From: Kribbella pittospori | Lineage (GTDB): Bacteria > Actinomycetota > Actinomycetes > Propionibacteriales > Kribbellaceae | Assembly (NCBI RefSeq): GCF_004331465.1 | Contig: NZ_SJKB01000007.1 | Coordinates: forward strand, 422,520-486,519 | Direction: 5' to 3' | Length of the DNA: 64,000 nt | Part shown: piece after piece, positions 8,175 to 18,291 of the stretch | How the letters are laid out: each line of letters starts with the position of its first letter | How positions within the stretch are numbered: position 1 is the first letter of the stretch | The notes under the pieces: model-generated | The model's database searches: none | Told to the model about the DNA's origin: nothing | Seen by the model: only the letters and a program-made list of their open reading frames with translations | Position numbers and translations under genes: made by a program

Positions 8175-9476
8175 ATGCTGACCCCGGTACTGTCCGACAA
8201 CTGGGACCAGATCCGTTCCTGGCAACTGGCGTCGTACCAGCGGTCCGGCGGGTACGACGCTCTGCGCACCGCGCTGCGGATGCAGCCGGCCGACGTGGTG
8301 AACGCCGTCAAGGACTCCGGCCTGCGCGGTCGTGGTGGCGCGGGCTTCCCGACCGGCATGAAGTGGTCGTTCATCCCGCAGGACAACCCGAAGCCGAAGT
8401 ACCTGGTCGTGAACGCGGACGAGTCCGAGCCGGGCACCTGCAAGGACATCCCGCTGATGCTCGCCTCGCCGCACACGCTGGTCGAGGGCGTCATCATCGC
8501 GTCCTACGCGATCCGCGCGTCGGTCGCGTTCATCTATGTCCGCGGTGAGGTGCTGCACGTCGTCCGCCGGCTGCAGCAGGCGGTTGCCGAGGCCAAGGAA
8601 GCCGGCTTCATCGGCACCGACATCCTCGGCACCGGCTACGACCTGGACGTGATCGTGCACGCCGGCGCCGGCGCCTACATCTGCGGCGAGGAGACGGCGC
8701 TGCTCGACTCGCTGGAAGGTCGTCGCGGTCAACCTCGGCTGCGTCCCCCCTTCCCGGCCGTGGCCGGTCTGTACGGAAGCCCCACTGTCATCAACAACGT
8801 CGAGTCGATCGCATCGGTTCCCGTCATCATCAAGAACGGCGCCGACTGGTTCTCCTCGATGGGCACCGAGAAGTCCAAGGGCATGACGCTGTACTCGCTG
8901 TCCGGGCACGTCACCCGCCCGGGGCAGTACGAGGCGCCGATGGGCATCACGCTGCGGCAGCTGATCGACCTGGCCGGCGGGGTCCGCGAGGGCCACGAGC
9001 TGAAGTTCTGGACGCCGGGTGGTTCGTCCACGCCGCTGCTGACCGCCGAGCACCTCGACATCCCGCTGGACTACGAGGGCGTCGGCGCGGCCGGCTCGAT
9101 GCTCGGCACCAAGGCGTTGCAGATCTTCGACGAGACGACCTGCGTGGTCCGCTCGGTGCTGCGCTGGACCGAGTTCTACAAGCACGAGTCCTGCGGCAAG
9201 TGCACCCCGTGCCGCGAGGGCACCTGGTGGCTGGTGCAGATCCTCGAGCGCCTGGAGCACGGCAAGGGCAGCAAGGACGACCTGGCCACCCTGCTCGACC
9301 TGTGCGAGAACATCACGGGCCGGGCGTTCTGCGCGCTGGCCGATGGTGCGACCGCGCCGATCACCAGCTCGATCCAGCATTTCAAGGACGAGTACCTGGC
9401 GCACTTCGAGAACGGCGGCTGCCCGTTCGACCCGATGGCAAGCACAGTCTTCGCTACCGCTGGAGCAAGCGCATGA
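8175..9476 (+). CDS. nuoF: NADH-quinone oxidoreductase subunit F
   Basis: Protein of 433 residues, the 51-kDa-type subunit that binds NADH, FMN and a 4Fe-4S cluster. GRGGAGFPTGMKW begins at residue 52 (nucleotide binding), GAGAYICGEETALL marks the FMN site, and ESCGKCTPCREG at about 337-348 gives three cluster cysteines with a fourth near 385. ATG 8175 has a full AAGGAGG 7 bases upstream. A longer open frame upstream runs through nuoE in another phase and is rejected. Confidence 0.97.
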   Translation: MLTPVLSDNWDQIRSWQLASYQRSGGYDALRTALRMQPADVVNAVKDSGLRGRGGAGFPTGMKWSFIPQDNPKPKYLVVNADESEPGTCKDIPLMLASPHTLVEGVIIASYAIRASVAFIYVRGEVLHVVRRLQQAVAEAKEAGFIGTDILGTGYDLDVIVHAGAGAYICGEETALLDSLEGRRGQPRLRPPFPAVAGLYGSPTVINNVESIASVPVIIKNGADWFSSMGTEKSKGMTLYSLSGHVTRPGQYEAPMGITLRQLIDLAGGVREGHELKFWTPGGSSTPLLTAEHLDIPLDYEGVGAAGSMLGTKALQIFDETTCVVRSVLRWTEFYKHESCGKCTPCREGTWWLVQILERLEHGKGSKDDLATLLDLCENITGRAFCALADGATAPITSSIQHFKDEYLAHFENGGCPFDPMASTVFATAGASA

Positions 9477-11902
9477 CGATCCAAGCGAACCCACCGGCCG
9501 GGTCGGAGGTGGAGCGGACCGATCTGATCACCGTCACCATCGACGACATCGAGGTGAAGGTTCCCAAGAACACCCTGCTGATCCGGGCGGCGGAGCAGAT
9601 CGGGATCCAGATCCCGCGGTTCTGCGACCACCCGCTGCTCGACCCGGTCGGCGCCTGCCGCCAGTGCCTGGTCGAGATCACCGATGCCGGCAACGGCCGC
9701 GGGATGCCGAAGCCGCAGGCCTCCTGCACGATCACCGTCGCCGACGGCATGGTGGTCCGCACCCAGGTGAGCTCGCCGGTGGCGAACAAGGCGCAGCACG
9801 GGAACATGGAGTTCCTGCTGATCAACCACCCGCTGGACTGCCCGGTCTGCGACAAGGGCGGCGAGTGCCCGCTGCAGAACCAGGCGATGAGCAACGGGTA
9901 CGGCGAGTCCCGGTTCCACGAGGTCAAGCGGACCTTCCCGAAGCCGATCAACATCTCGGCCGAGGTGCTGCTGGACCGCGAGCGTTGCGTGCTGTGTGCC
10001 CGCTGCACCCGGTTCTCCGAGCAGATCGCCGGTGACCCGTTCATCGCGCTGGTCGAGCGCGGCGCGCTGCAGCAGGTCGGCATCTACGAGAAGGAGCCGT
10101 TCGAGAGCTACTTCTCCGGCAACACCATCCAGATCTGCCCGGTGGGTGCGCTGACCAGCGCGGCGTACCGGTTCCGGTCCCGGCCGTTCGACCTCGTCTC
10201 GGTGCCCTCGGTGGCCGAGCACGACTCGTCCGGTGCGGCGATCCGGGTCGACTACCGGCGCGGCAAGGTGATGCGCCGGCTGGCCGGCGACGACCCGCAG
10301 GTCAACGAGGAGTGGATCTCCGACAAGGACCGGTTCGCGTTCAACTACGCGACCACCGGTGACCGGCTGACCCACCCGATGATCCGCGAGGACGGCGAGC
10401 TGCGGCCGGCGTCCTGGCCGGAGGCGCTGACCTTCGCCGGCCAGAAGCTGACGGCGGCCCGCGGCAACGCGGCGGTGCTGACCGGTGGCCGGCTGACCCT
10501 CGAGGACTCCTACGCGTACTCGAAGTTCGCGCGCGTCGTCCTCGGCACGAACGACATCGATTTCCGGTCCCGGCCGCACTCGGCGGAGGAAGTGGACTTC
10601 CTCGCCGCCGCGGTCGCCGGCACCGGCCTCGGTACGACGTTCTCCGACCTGGAGAAGGCCGGATCGGTGCTGCTCGTCGGGTTCGAACCCGAAGAGGAAG
10701 CCCCGGCCGTGTTCCTGCGGCTGCGCAAGGGCGTCCGGGCGCATGGCACCAAGGTCTTCAGCGTGGCGGCGTACGCATCCCGCGGGGTCGAGAAGCTCGA
10801 CGGTGTGGTTGTCCAGGCATCGCCTGGCACGGAGGCCGCCCTGCTGGCCGACCTCGGCAGCGCGGGCGAGGCCGGATCGGCTGCGCGGGCCGCGCTGGGT
10901 TCGGATTCGATCATCATCGTGGGCGAGCGGCTGGCGAGCGTTCCGGGTGGCTACTCGACCGCACTGCGGCTGGCGCTCGACACGGGCGCGCAGCTGGCCT
11001 GGATCCCGCGGCGTGCGGGTGACCGGGCTGCCCTGGAGGCCGGTTGCCTCCCGGGTCTGTTGCCCGGTGGCCGGCTGGTGACCGACCCGCAGGCGCGGGT
11101 CGACCTGCAGGCCGCCTGGGGTGTGGACAGCCTGCCGTCGAACGTCGGCAAGGACCTGACCGAGATCATCGCCTCAGCGGGTTCGCTGGACGCGCTGGTG
11201 GTCGCGGGTGTCGAGATCGACGACCTGCCGGACCCGGCCGCGGCGCTGGCCGCGCTGGAGGCCGCGCCGTTCGTGGTCAGCTTCGAGGTCCGCAAGTCGC
11301 AGGTGACCGAGTACGCCGACGTCGTCTTCCCGGTGGTTCCGCCGGCGGAGAAGGACGGCACCTTCGTCAACTGGGAGGGCCGCGAGCGGTCGTTCCCGGT
11401 GGTGCTCAAGGTCGCGGCCGCGATGCCCGACGTACGGGCGCTGGCGGCGCTGGCGCAGGAGATGGACCGGTCGCTCGGGTTCAGCACTCCGGCCGGCGCG
11501 AAGAAGGAGTACGACGAACTCGGCCGCTGGGACGGTGACCGCGCGCAGGAGCCGACGTACCAGGCCGGTCCGTCGCTCGGCGCCTTCGACTCCACCCGGC
11601 TGGCGACGTGGCGGATGCTGATCGACGACAGCCGCGCGAACGACGGTGAGCCGCATCTGACGGCCACCGCCCGTACGCCGGTTGCCCGGATCTCGCGGAC
11701 CACGGCGCACCGGGTGGGTGTCGCCGACGGCGACGAGCTCGTGGTGAGCACCGACGCCGGATCGATCCGGCTGCCGGTCGTGATCACGCCGATGCCCGAC
11801 AACGTGGTCTGGCTGCCGACCAACTCGGCCGACTCCCATGTACGCCGGTCGCTGCACGCAGACCATGGCTCGATCGTGACGATCGCCGGAGGGAACGCAT
11901 GA
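9473..11902 (+). CDS. nuoG: NADH-quinone oxidoreductase subunit G
   Basis: Protein of 809 residues. The N-terminal ferredoxin-like domain has C51, C62, C65 and C85 (2Fe-2S), then the HPLDCPVCDKGGECPLQ block near 120-136, and two further 4Fe-4S motifs (RCVLCARC near 167-174, with a distal cysteine in ICPVGAL). The rest is the molybdopterin-oxidoreductase-like domain, which is enzymatically empty in complex I. ATG 9473 overlaps the nuoF stop (ATGA) and its own stop overlaps the nuoH ATG in the same manner. Confidence 0.97.
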   Translation: MTIQANPPAGSEVERTDLITVTIDDIEVKVPKNTLLIRAAEQIGIQIPRFCDHPLLDPVGACRQCLVEITDAGNGRGMPKPQASCTITVADGMVVRTQVSSPVANKAQHGNMEFLLINHPLDCPVCDKGGECPLQNQAMSNGYGESRFHEVKRTFPKPINISAEVLLDRERCVLCARCTRFSEQIAGDPFIALVERGALQQVGIYEKEPFESYFSGNTIQICPVGALTSAAYRFRSRPFDLVSVPSVAEHDSSGAAIRVDYRRGKVMRRLAGDDPQVNEEWISDKDRFAFNYATTGDRLTHPMIREDGELRPASWPEALTFAGQKLTAARGNAAVLTGGRLTLEDSYAYSKFARVVLGTNDIDFRSRPHSAEEVDFLAAAVAGTGLGTTFSDLEKAGSVLLVGFEPEEEAPAVFLRLRKGVRAHGTKVFSVAAYASRGVEKLDGVVVQASPGTEAALLADLGSAGEAGSAARAALGSDSIIIVGERLASVPGGYSTALRLALDTGAQLAWIPRRAGDRAALEAGCLPGLLPGGRLVTDPQARVDLQAAWGVDSLPSNVGKDLTEIIASAGSLDALVVAGVEIDDLPDPAAALAALEAAPFVVSFEVRKSQVTEYADVVFPVVPPAEKDGTFVNWEGRERSFPVVLKVAAAMPDVRALAALAQEMDRSLGFSTPAGAKKEYDELGRWDGDRAQEPTYQAGPSLGAFDSTRLATWRMLIDDSRANDGEPHLTATARTPVARISRTTAHRVGVADGDELVVSTDAGSIRLPVVITPMPDNVVWLPTNSADSHVRRSLHADHGSIVTIAGGNA

Positions 11903-13209
11903 CTATGATCCCGCTCGCGGTGCCGGATGCCGGGGTCGGCCACGATCCCTGGTGGGTCGTAGTCATCAAGGTGCTGCTGGTCTTCGTCTTCCTGGTCGTG
12001 CTGACGCTGTTCAACATCTGGTGGGAGCGCCGGGTGGTGGCCCGGATGCAGCACCGGATCGGACCGAACGTGCACGGCCCGCAGGGTCTGCTGCAGTCGC
12101 TCGCCGACGGTATGAAGCTGATGTTCAAGGAAGACCTGATGCCGAAGGGCGTGGACAAGTTCGTCTACGTCGCGGCCCCGGTGATCGTGTCGATCCCGGC
12201 CTTCCTGACCTTCGCGGTGATCCCGTTCGGGCCGACGGTGAAGATCCCGTTCACCGACACCTACACCCGGCTGCAGATCACCGACCTGCCGGTCTCGGTG
12301 CTGTACGTGATGGCGGTCGCCTCGATCGGCATCTACGGCATCGTGCTCGGCGGCTGGTCGTCCAACTCGACGTACTCACTGCTCGGTGGCCTGCGGTCCA
12401 GCGCGCAGATGATCTCCTACGAGGTCGGCATGGGCCTCGCACTGGTGACGGTGTTCCTGTTCGCCGGGTCCATGTCCACCTCGGAGATCGTCGCGGCGCA
12501 GGGCTCGCACCAGTCGGTCAGCCTGTTCGGCGCGGACATCCCGATCCCGGGCTGGTACGCGTTCCTGCTGTTCCCGTCGTTCGTGATCTACGTGATCTCG
12601 ATGATCGGCGAGACGAACCGGGCGCCGTTCGACCTGCCGGAGGCCGAGGGCGAGCTGGTGGCCGGCTTCCTGACCGAGTACTCCTCGATGAAGTACGCGA
12701 TGTTCTTCCTGGCCGAGTACATCAACATGGCGACCGTGTCGGCGCTGGCCACCACGCTGTTCCTGGGCGGCTGGCGGGCACCGTGGCCGATCTCGATCTG
12801 GGACGGCGCCAACTCCGGCTTCTGGCCGGTGCTGTGGTTCGTCGGCAAGATGATGTGCTTCATCTTCTTCTACATCTGGCTGCGCGGAACGCTGCCGCGG
12901 CTGCGCTACGACCAGTTCATGAAGCTGGGCTGGAAGATCCTGATCCCGGTGTCGCTGGGCTGGATCCTGCTGGTCGCCACTGTCCGCGCGGTCGGCCGGG
13001 AGGCGTCCACGCCGCGCACCTGGCTGCTGGTCGCGGCCGGGATCGCCGTACTGCTGGCGCTGATCTCGCTGGCCGTCCCGCAGAAGCCCAAGACCGACAA
13101 GACCGAGGACGACGACGGCAAGGACTTCGACGCCTTCGCCGGCGGGTTCCCGGTGCCACCACCGCTCGTCAAGACTCCGAGCCGAAGCGAGGAAGCCCAT
13201 CGTGGCTAG
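11899..13209 (+). CDS. nuoH: NADH-quinone oxidoreductase subunit H
   Basis: Protein of 436 residues with eight or nine membrane helices; it links the quinone site to the proton-pumping arm. The conserved loop GETNRAPFDLPEAEGELVAG, with its glutamates intact, and TEYSSMKYAMFFLAEY are present. After the last helices comes a charged C-terminal extension of about 50 residues rich in Lys and Asp, common in actinobacteria. The gene ends 8 bases inside nuoI. Confidence 0.97.
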   Translation: MTMIPLAVPDAGVGHDPWWVVVIKVLLVFVFLVVLTLFNIWWERRVVARMQHRIGPNVHGPQGLLQSLADGMKLMFKEDLMPKGVDKFVYVAAPVIVSIPAFLTFAVIPFGPTVKIPFTDTYTRLQITDLPVSVLYVMAVASIGIYGIVLGGWSSNSTYSLLGGLRSSAQMISYEVGMGLALVTVFLFAGSMSTSEIVAAQGSHQSVSLFGADIPIPGWYAFLLFPSFVIYVISMIGETNRAPFDLPEAEGELVAGFLTEYSSMKYAMFFLAEYINMATVSALATTLFLGGWRAPWPISIWDGANSGFWPVLWFVGKMMCFIFFYIWLRGTLPRLRYDQFMKLGWKILIPVSLGWILLVATVRAVGREASTPRTWLLVAAGIAVLLALISLAVPQKPKTDKTEDDDGKDFDAFAGGFPVPPPLVKTPSRSEEAHRG

Positions 13210-13750
13210 TGTCAAAGAGTCCCTCTGGGACCCGGTAGCCGGGTTCGGCGTCACCTTCCGGACGATGTTCCGCAAGGTGTTCACCGAGCAGTACCCGTTC
13301 GAGAAGAAGCCGACCGCGCCACGCTTCCACGGCCGGCACCAGCTGAACCGCTGGCCGGACGGCCTGGAGAAGTGCATCGGCTGTGAGCTGTGCGCCTGGG
13401 CCTGCCCGGCGGACGCCATCTACGTCGAAGGCGCGGACAACACCGACGGCGGCCGGTTCTCGCCCGGCGAGCGGTACGGGCGGGTGTACCAGATCAACTA
13501 CCTGCGCTGCATCCTCTGCGGGCTGTGCATCGAGGCCTGCCCGACCCGGGCGCTCACGATGACCAACGAGTACGAGTTGGCCGACCGCACCCGCGAGTCC
13601 CTCATCTACGAGAAGAAGGACCTGCTGGCGCCGATGCTGCCGGGCATGCAGGAGCCGCCGCACGACATGCAACTCGGCGCCACCGAGAAGGACTACTACC
13701 TCGGTCTGACCGGTTCCGTCGTACCCGGCGAGGGTGGTGACGCGAGATGA
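13202..13750 (+). CDS. nuoI: NADH-quinone oxidoreductase subunit I
   Basis: Protein of 182 residues, the 23-kDa-type ferredoxin subunit with clusters N6a and N6b. Two 4Fe-4S motifs are complete: C58, C61, C64, C68 (CIGCELCAWACP) and C103, C106, C109, C113 (CILCGLCIEACP). GTG 13202 overlaps the nuoH end by 8 bases and gives the normal N-terminal amphipathic helix. The stop overlaps the nuoJ ATG. Confidence 0.97.
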   Translation: MASVKESLWDPVAGFGVTFRTMFRKVFTEQYPFEKKPTAPRFHGRHQLNRWPDGLEKCIGCELCAWACPADAIYVEGADNTDGGRFSPGERYGRVYQINYLRCILCGLCIEACPTRALTMTNEYELADRTRESLIYEKKDLLAPMLPGMQEPPHDMQLGATEKDYYLGLTGSVVPGEGGDAR

Positions 13751-14592
13751 TCGGCATGGTCACCGGCGGGCAGTTCGCGTTCTGGATGCTCGCCCCGGTC
13801 ATGATCCTGGCCGCGATCGCGATGGTGCTGGTCCGCAAGGCGGTGCACTCCGCGCTGCTGCTGGCGACGGTGATGATCTGTCTGGCCGTCCAGTACGCCG
13901 CCCAGGACGCGCCGTTCCTGTTCGCGGTACAGATCATCGTCTACACCGGCGCGATCCTGATGCTGTTCCTGTTCGTGCTGATGCTGGTCGGTGTGGACGC
14001 GTCGGACTCCCTGGTCGAGACGATCCGCGGCCAGCGGCTGCTGGCCGGGCTGGCGTTCCTCGGCTTCGCGGTCCTGCTGATCGCTGCCGTCGGCAACGCG
14101 ATGTACGGCAACCCGGTCGGCCTGGCCAACGCACAGCCGGACGGCAACCCGAAGGGCATCGCGCAACTGCTGTTCGGCAAGTACGTGTTCGCCTTCGAGG
14201 TCACCTCGGCGCTGCTGATCACCGCGGCCATGGGCGCGATGATGCTGGCGCACCGCGAGCGGCTGACCAAGAAGCGGACCCAGCGCGACCACGCCGAGGA
14301 GCGGATCCGCAAGTACGCCGAGCAGGGGATTCACCCGGGTCCGCTGCCCACTCCGGGTGTGCTGGCCCGGCACAACGCCGTCGACACGCCGGCGCTGCTG
14401 CCGGACGGGTCGATCGCACCGACCTCGGTTTCGCGCGTGCTCCAGGCACGTGGCACCGTGTTCCCCGAAGCTGAGGAGCGGGCGGACGTCGACGAGGTCC
14501 GCAAGCTCAACGCCGGCGAGGTCGGCGACGAGGTGCCGTCCGAGCCCGAGAGCACGGACCTTTCCGGATTTGGCGAGGAGGACAAACTGTGA
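13747..14592 (+). CDS. nuoJ: NADH-quinone oxidoreductase subunit J
   Basis: Protein of 281 residues: five membrane helices in about the first 170 residues, then a soluble C-terminal extension of some 100 residues that is absent from E. coli NuoJ. The helix-3 motif VQIIVYTGAILMLFLFVLML, involved in the pi-bulge of complex I, is visible near residues 60-79. ATG 13747 overlaps nuoI (ATGA); its end overlaps the nuoK GTG. Confidence 0.95.
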   Translation: MIGMVTGGQFAFWMLAPVMILAAIAMVLVRKAVHSALLLATVMICLAVQYAAQDAPFLFAVQIIVYTGAILMLFLFVLMLVGVDASDSLVETIRGQRLLAGLAFLGFAVLLIAAVGNAMYGNPVGLANAQPDGNPKGIAQLLFGKYVFAFEVTSALLITAAMGAMMLAHRERLTKKRTQRDHAEERIRKYAEQGIHPGPLPTPGVLARHNAVDTPALLPDGSIAPTSVSRVLQARGTVFPEAEERADVDEVRKLNAGEVGDEVPSEPESTDLSGFGEEDKL

Positions 14593-14888
14593 GCACCGAG
14601 CCGTACATCGTGCTCGCGGCGATCTTGTTCAGCATCGGTGCGCTGGGCGTGCTGGTGCGCCGCAACGCCATCGTCGTCTTCATGTGCGTCGAGCTGATGC
14701 TGAACGCGACCAACCTGGCGTTCGTCAGCTTCGCCCGCCAGCACGGCAACCTCGACGGCCAGATCGCCGCCTTCTTCGTGATGGTGGTGGCCGCGGCCGA
14801 GGTCGTGATCGGGCTGGCGATCATCATGGCCATCTTCCGCACCCGTCGCTCGGCCTCGGTCGACGACGCCAACCTGCTCAAGTACTGA
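14589..14888 (+). CDS. nuoK: NADH-quinone oxidoreductase subunit K
   Basis: Protein of 99 residues with three membrane helices. The conserved glutamates appear in MCVELMLNATNLAFV (helix 2) and AAAEVVIGLAI (helix 3), both required for proton transfer in studied complexes. GTG 14589 overlaps the nuoJ stop. GAGG just after its stop provides the ribosome binding site of nuoL. Confidence 0.96.
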   Translation: MSTEPYIVLAAILFSIGALGVLVRRNAIVVFMCVELMLNATNLAFVSFARQHGNLDGQIAAFFVMVVAAAEVVIGLAIIMAIFRTRRSASVDDANLLKY

Positions 14889-14899
14889 GGTAATCACCG

Positions 14900-16771
14900 A
14901 TGAGTCATGAGCTGACGTGGCTGCTGGTCGCGGTCCCGGCCGTGTCCGCGGCGATCCTGCTGCTCGGTGGCAAGGCCACCAACGCCTGGGGTCACCTGCT
15001 CGGCACGCTGGCACCGCTGATCGCATTCGCCTTCGGCGTCGTTCTGTTCGTCCAGATGCAGGGCCTCGGCAGTGAGGAGCGGTCCGAGACCTTCAAGCTC
15101 TTCGAGTGGTTCTCGGTCGGCAGCATCAAGGTCGACTTCAGTCTGCTGATCGACCCGCTGTCGATCCTGTTCGTGCTGCTGATCACCGGTGTGGGTTCGC
15201 TGATCCACATCTACTCGATCGGCTACATGGAGCACGACGACCGGCGGCGCCGCTTCTTCGGCTACCTGAACCTGTTCATCGCCTCGATGCTGCTGCTGGT
15301 GCTCGCGGCCGACTACCTGCTGGTGTTCGTCGGCTGGGAAGGCGTCGGCCTGGCGTCGTACCTGCTGATCGGGTTCTGGCAGCACAAGAACTCGGCCGCG
15401 GTCGCCGCGAAGAAGGCGTTCGTGGTGAACCGGGTCGGTGACATCGGCCTCTCGCTCGCGGTGATGAGCATGTGGGCGCTGTTCGGTTCCTCCGCCTTCT
15501 CGACCGTCGACGCCGGCGCCGAGCACCTCTCCTCGACCTGGGCCACGCTGCTCGGGCTGATGCTGCTGCTGGCCGCCTGCGGCAAGTCCGCACAGGTGCC
15601 GCTGCAGTCCTGGCTGCTGGACGCGATGGAGGGCCCGACCCCGGTGTCGGCCCTCATCCACGCCGCGACCATGGTCACCGCGGGCGTCTACCTGGTGGTC
15701 CGTTCGAACGCGATCTACGAGGTCACCGACGCCGCCTCCACCGCGGTGGTGATCGTCGGTACGGTGACCGCGCTCGCCGGTGCGATCATCGGTTGCGCCA
15801 AGGACGACATCAAGAAGGCCCTGGCCGGTTCGACGATGAGCCAGATCGGCTACATGATGCTCGCCGCGGGTCTCGGCCCGGTCGGCTACGCCTTCGCGAT
15901 CTTCCACCTGCTCACGCACGGCTTCTTCAAGGCCAACATGTTCCTCGGTGCCGGCTCGGTGATGCACGGCATGAACGACGACGTGAACATGCGGCACTAC
16001 GGCGCTCTGAGCAAGTACATGAAGGTCACCTTCGTGACGTTCGCCTTCGGCTACCTGGCGATTCTCGGCATCCCGCCGTTCTCCGGCTTCTTCAGCAAGG
16101 ACCACATCATCGAGGTCGCCTTCGCGGAGAACTTCGTGGTCGGTCTCTGTGCGCTGCTCGGCGCCGGCATCACTGCGTTCTACATGACGCGGCTGATGAT
16201 GATGACCTTCTTCGGCGAGAAGCGCTGGGAGAAGGACGTGCACCCGCACGAGTCGCCGAGCGTGATGACCGGTCCGCTGGTCATCCTGGCGATCCTCTCG
16301 CTGGTCGGCGGTGCGCTCTACTTCGTCGGCCACTGGATCGTCGACTGGCTGGAGCCGGTGACCGGTTTCGAAGAGGCCGAACCAGGGATCAGCCCGCTGG
16401 CGATGACGCTGATCATCCTCGCGGTCGTGGTCGTCGGCGCTGCCATCGGTGTCGTGCTGTTCCGCCGGGACATCCCCCGCGAGGCGCCCGTCCGGGTCTC
16501 GCCGGTCACCACGTTCGCCCGCCGTGACCTGTACGGCGACGCGCTGAACGAGACAGTCCTGATGCGCCCGGGTCAGTACCTCACCCGGACACTGGTCTGG
16601 TTCGACAACCGCGTGGTGGACGGCCTGGTGAACGGGCTGGCCGCACTGTGCGGTGGGATGTCCGGCCGGCTCCGCCGGTTCCAGACGGGCTTCGTCCGTT
16701 CGTACGCACTCAGCATGGTCTTCGGCGCCGCACTCGTGGTCGTCGCCCTCCTCGCGGTGAGGTTGTCGTGA
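14900..16771 (+). CDS. nuoL: NADH-quinone oxidoreductase subunit L
   Basis: Protein of 623 residues, the distal antiporter-like pump subunit. Motifs include FVGWEGVGLASYLLIGFW, the Lys-containing helix region AACGKSAQVPLQSWLLDAMEGPTPVSALIHAATMV in the middle, and STMSQIGYMML. A long amphipathic region and last helix complete the C terminus. Its TGA overlaps the nuoM GTG. Close in sequence type to MrpA/NuoM but placed by context and by the HAATMVTAG order. Confidence 0.96.
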   Translation: MSHELTWLLVAVPAVSAAILLLGGKATNAWGHLLGTLAPLIAFAFGVVLFVQMQGLGSEERSETFKLFEWFSVGSIKVDFSLLIDPLSILFVLLITGVGSLIHIYSIGYMEHDDRRRRFFGYLNLFIASMLLLVLAADYLLVFVGWEGVGLASYLLIGFWQHKNSAAVAAKKAFVVNRVGDIGLSLAVMSMWALFGSSAFSTVDAGAEHLSSTWATLLGLMLLLAACGKSAQVPLQSWLLDAMEGPTPVSALIHAATMVTAGVYLVVRSNAIYEVTDAASTAVVIVGTVTALAGAIIGCAKDDIKKALAGSTMSQIGYMMLAAGLGPVGYAFAIFHLLTHGFFKANMFLGAGSVMHGMNDDVNMRHYGALSKYMKVTFVTFAFGYLAILGIPPFSGFFSKDHIIEVAFAENFVVGLCALLGAGITAFYMTRLMMMTFFGEKRWEKDVHPHESPSVMTGPLVILAILSLVGGALYFVGHWIVDWLEPVTGFEEAEPGISPLAMTLIILAVVVVGAAIGVVLFRRDIPREAPVRVSPVTTFARRDLYGDALNETVLMRPGQYLTRTLVWFDNRVVDGLVNGLAALCGGMSGRLRRFQTGFVRSYALSMVFGAALVVVALLAVRLS

Positions 16772-18291
16772 ACATCGGTTGGTTGACCCTGTTACTGCTC
16801 CTGCCGTTCGTGGGGGCGATCGTGACGATGCTCGTGCCCAGGGCGAAGGCGCTGCTGGCCAAGCAGGTCGCGCTCGGCTTCTCGCTCGTCACGCTGGTGC
16901 TGACCGCGATCGTTGCGATCGGCTACAACCGCAACGGCGCCGAGGACTACGCCGAGACCTACACCTGGATCAGGGCCTTCGGCGCGCACTACGCGCTCGG
17001 CCTCGACGGGGTCGGCGTCGTCCTGGTGGTGCTGACCGCACTGCTGACGCCGATCGTGCTGATCGCCTCCTGGAACGACGCGCAGAACGGCCGCTGGTCG
17101 GAGAAGTCCTTCTTCGCCTGGATCCTCGGCCTGGAGGCACTGTCGATCGGCGTGTTCGCCGCCACCGACGTGTTCCTCTTCTACGTGCTGTTCGAGGCCA
17201 CGCTGATCCCGATGTACTTCCTGATCGGTGGCTTCGGCGGCGCCCAGCGCTCGTACGCCGCGGTGAAGTTCCTGCTCTACTCGCTGCTCGGCGGTCTGCT
17301 GATGCTGGCGTCGGTGGTCGGTCTGTACGTCGTCTCGGCCAAGCAGGGCGCCCCGTCGTACCTGCTCAGCGACATGATGAAGCTCGACATGAGCCAGAAC
17401 ACCGAACGCTGGCTGTTCCTCGGCTTCATGATCGCGTTCGCGGTGAAGGCGCCGATGGTGCCGTTCCACACCTGGCTGCCGGACGCCGCCGGTGAGGCGA
17501 CGCCGGGGACGTCGGTGCTGCTGGTCGGCATCCTGGACAAGATCGGCACCTTCGGGATGATCCGGTACTGCCTGGGCCTGTTCCCGAACGCGTCCGAGTG
17601 GGCCACCCCGGTCGTCCTGGTGCTGGCGCTGATCTCGGTCCTGTACGGCGCGCTGCTGGCGATCGGGCAGACCGACATCAAGCGGCTGATCGCGTACACC
17701 TCGATCTCGCACTTCGGCTTCATCGTGATGGGTATCTTCGCGCTGACGTCGCAGGGACTGACCGGGTCGACGCTGTACATGTTCAACCACGGTCTCTCCA
17801 CCGCCGCGCTGTTCCTGGTCGCCGGGTACCTGATCTCCCGGCGCGGATCGGCCCGGATCGCCGACTACGGCGGGGTGGAGAAGGTGGCACCGGTCCTGGC
17901 CGGCACGTTCCTGTTCGCCGGCCTGTCCAGCCTCGCGCTGCCCGGTATGTCGCCGTTCATCTCCGAGTTCATGGTGCTGGCCGGGACGTTCAGCCGGCAC
18001 AAGGTGATCGCGGTGATCGCAGTGGTCGGTATCGTGCTGGCCGCGCTCTACATCCTGCTGATGTACCAACGCCTGATGACCGGGCCGGTCCGCGACGGGA
18101 TCGACAAGCTCAAGGACCTGAACGTGCGTGAGGTACTCGCGATCGCTCCGCTGATGGTGCTGATCGTCGGCCTCGGAATCTTCCCGAAGCCGATCGTCGA
18201 CATCATCAAGCCGGCGGTGGAGTCGACCATGCAGCACGTCGGTGTGACCGACAAGGCACCGCAGATCCCCGTGACGGAGGGACAGAAGTGA
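16768..18291 (+). CDS. nuoM: NADH-quinone oxidoreductase subunit M
   Basis: Protein of 507 residues with about 14 membrane helices, the second antiporter-like pump. Visible marks are FYVLFEATLIPMYFLIG (conserved Glu in helix 5), VKAPMVPFHTWLPDAAGEATP (conserved Lys) and YTSISHFGFIVMG. GTG 16768, overlapping the nuoL stop by 4 bases, gives MNIGWLTLLLLLPFVGA as a proper first helix; an open frame that begins earlier reads nuoL in another phase. Confidence 0.96.
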   Translation: MNIGWLTLLLLLPFVGAIVTMLVPRAKALLAKQVALGFSLVTLVLTAIVAIGYNRNGAEDYAETYTWIRAFGAHYALGLDGVGVVLVVLTALLTPIVLIASWNDAQNGRWSEKSFFAWILGLEALSIGVFAATDVFLFYVLFEATLIPMYFLIGGFGGAQRSYAAVKFLLYSLLGGLLMLASVVGLYVVSAKQGAPSYLLSDMMKLDMSQNTERWLFLGFMIAFAVKAPMVPFHTWLPDAAGEATPGTSVLLVGILDKIGTFGMIRYCLGLFPNASEWATPVVLVLALISVLYGALLAIGQTDIKRLIAYTSISHFGFIVMGIFALTSQGLTGSTLYMFNHGLSTAALFLVAGYLISRRGSARIADYGGVEKVAPVLAGTFLFAGLSSLALPGMSPFISEFMVLAGTFSRHKVIAVIAVVGIVLAALYILLMYQRLMTGPVRDGIDKLKDLNVREVLAIAPLMVLIVGLGIFPKPIVDIIKPAVESTMQHVGVTDKAPQIPVTEGQK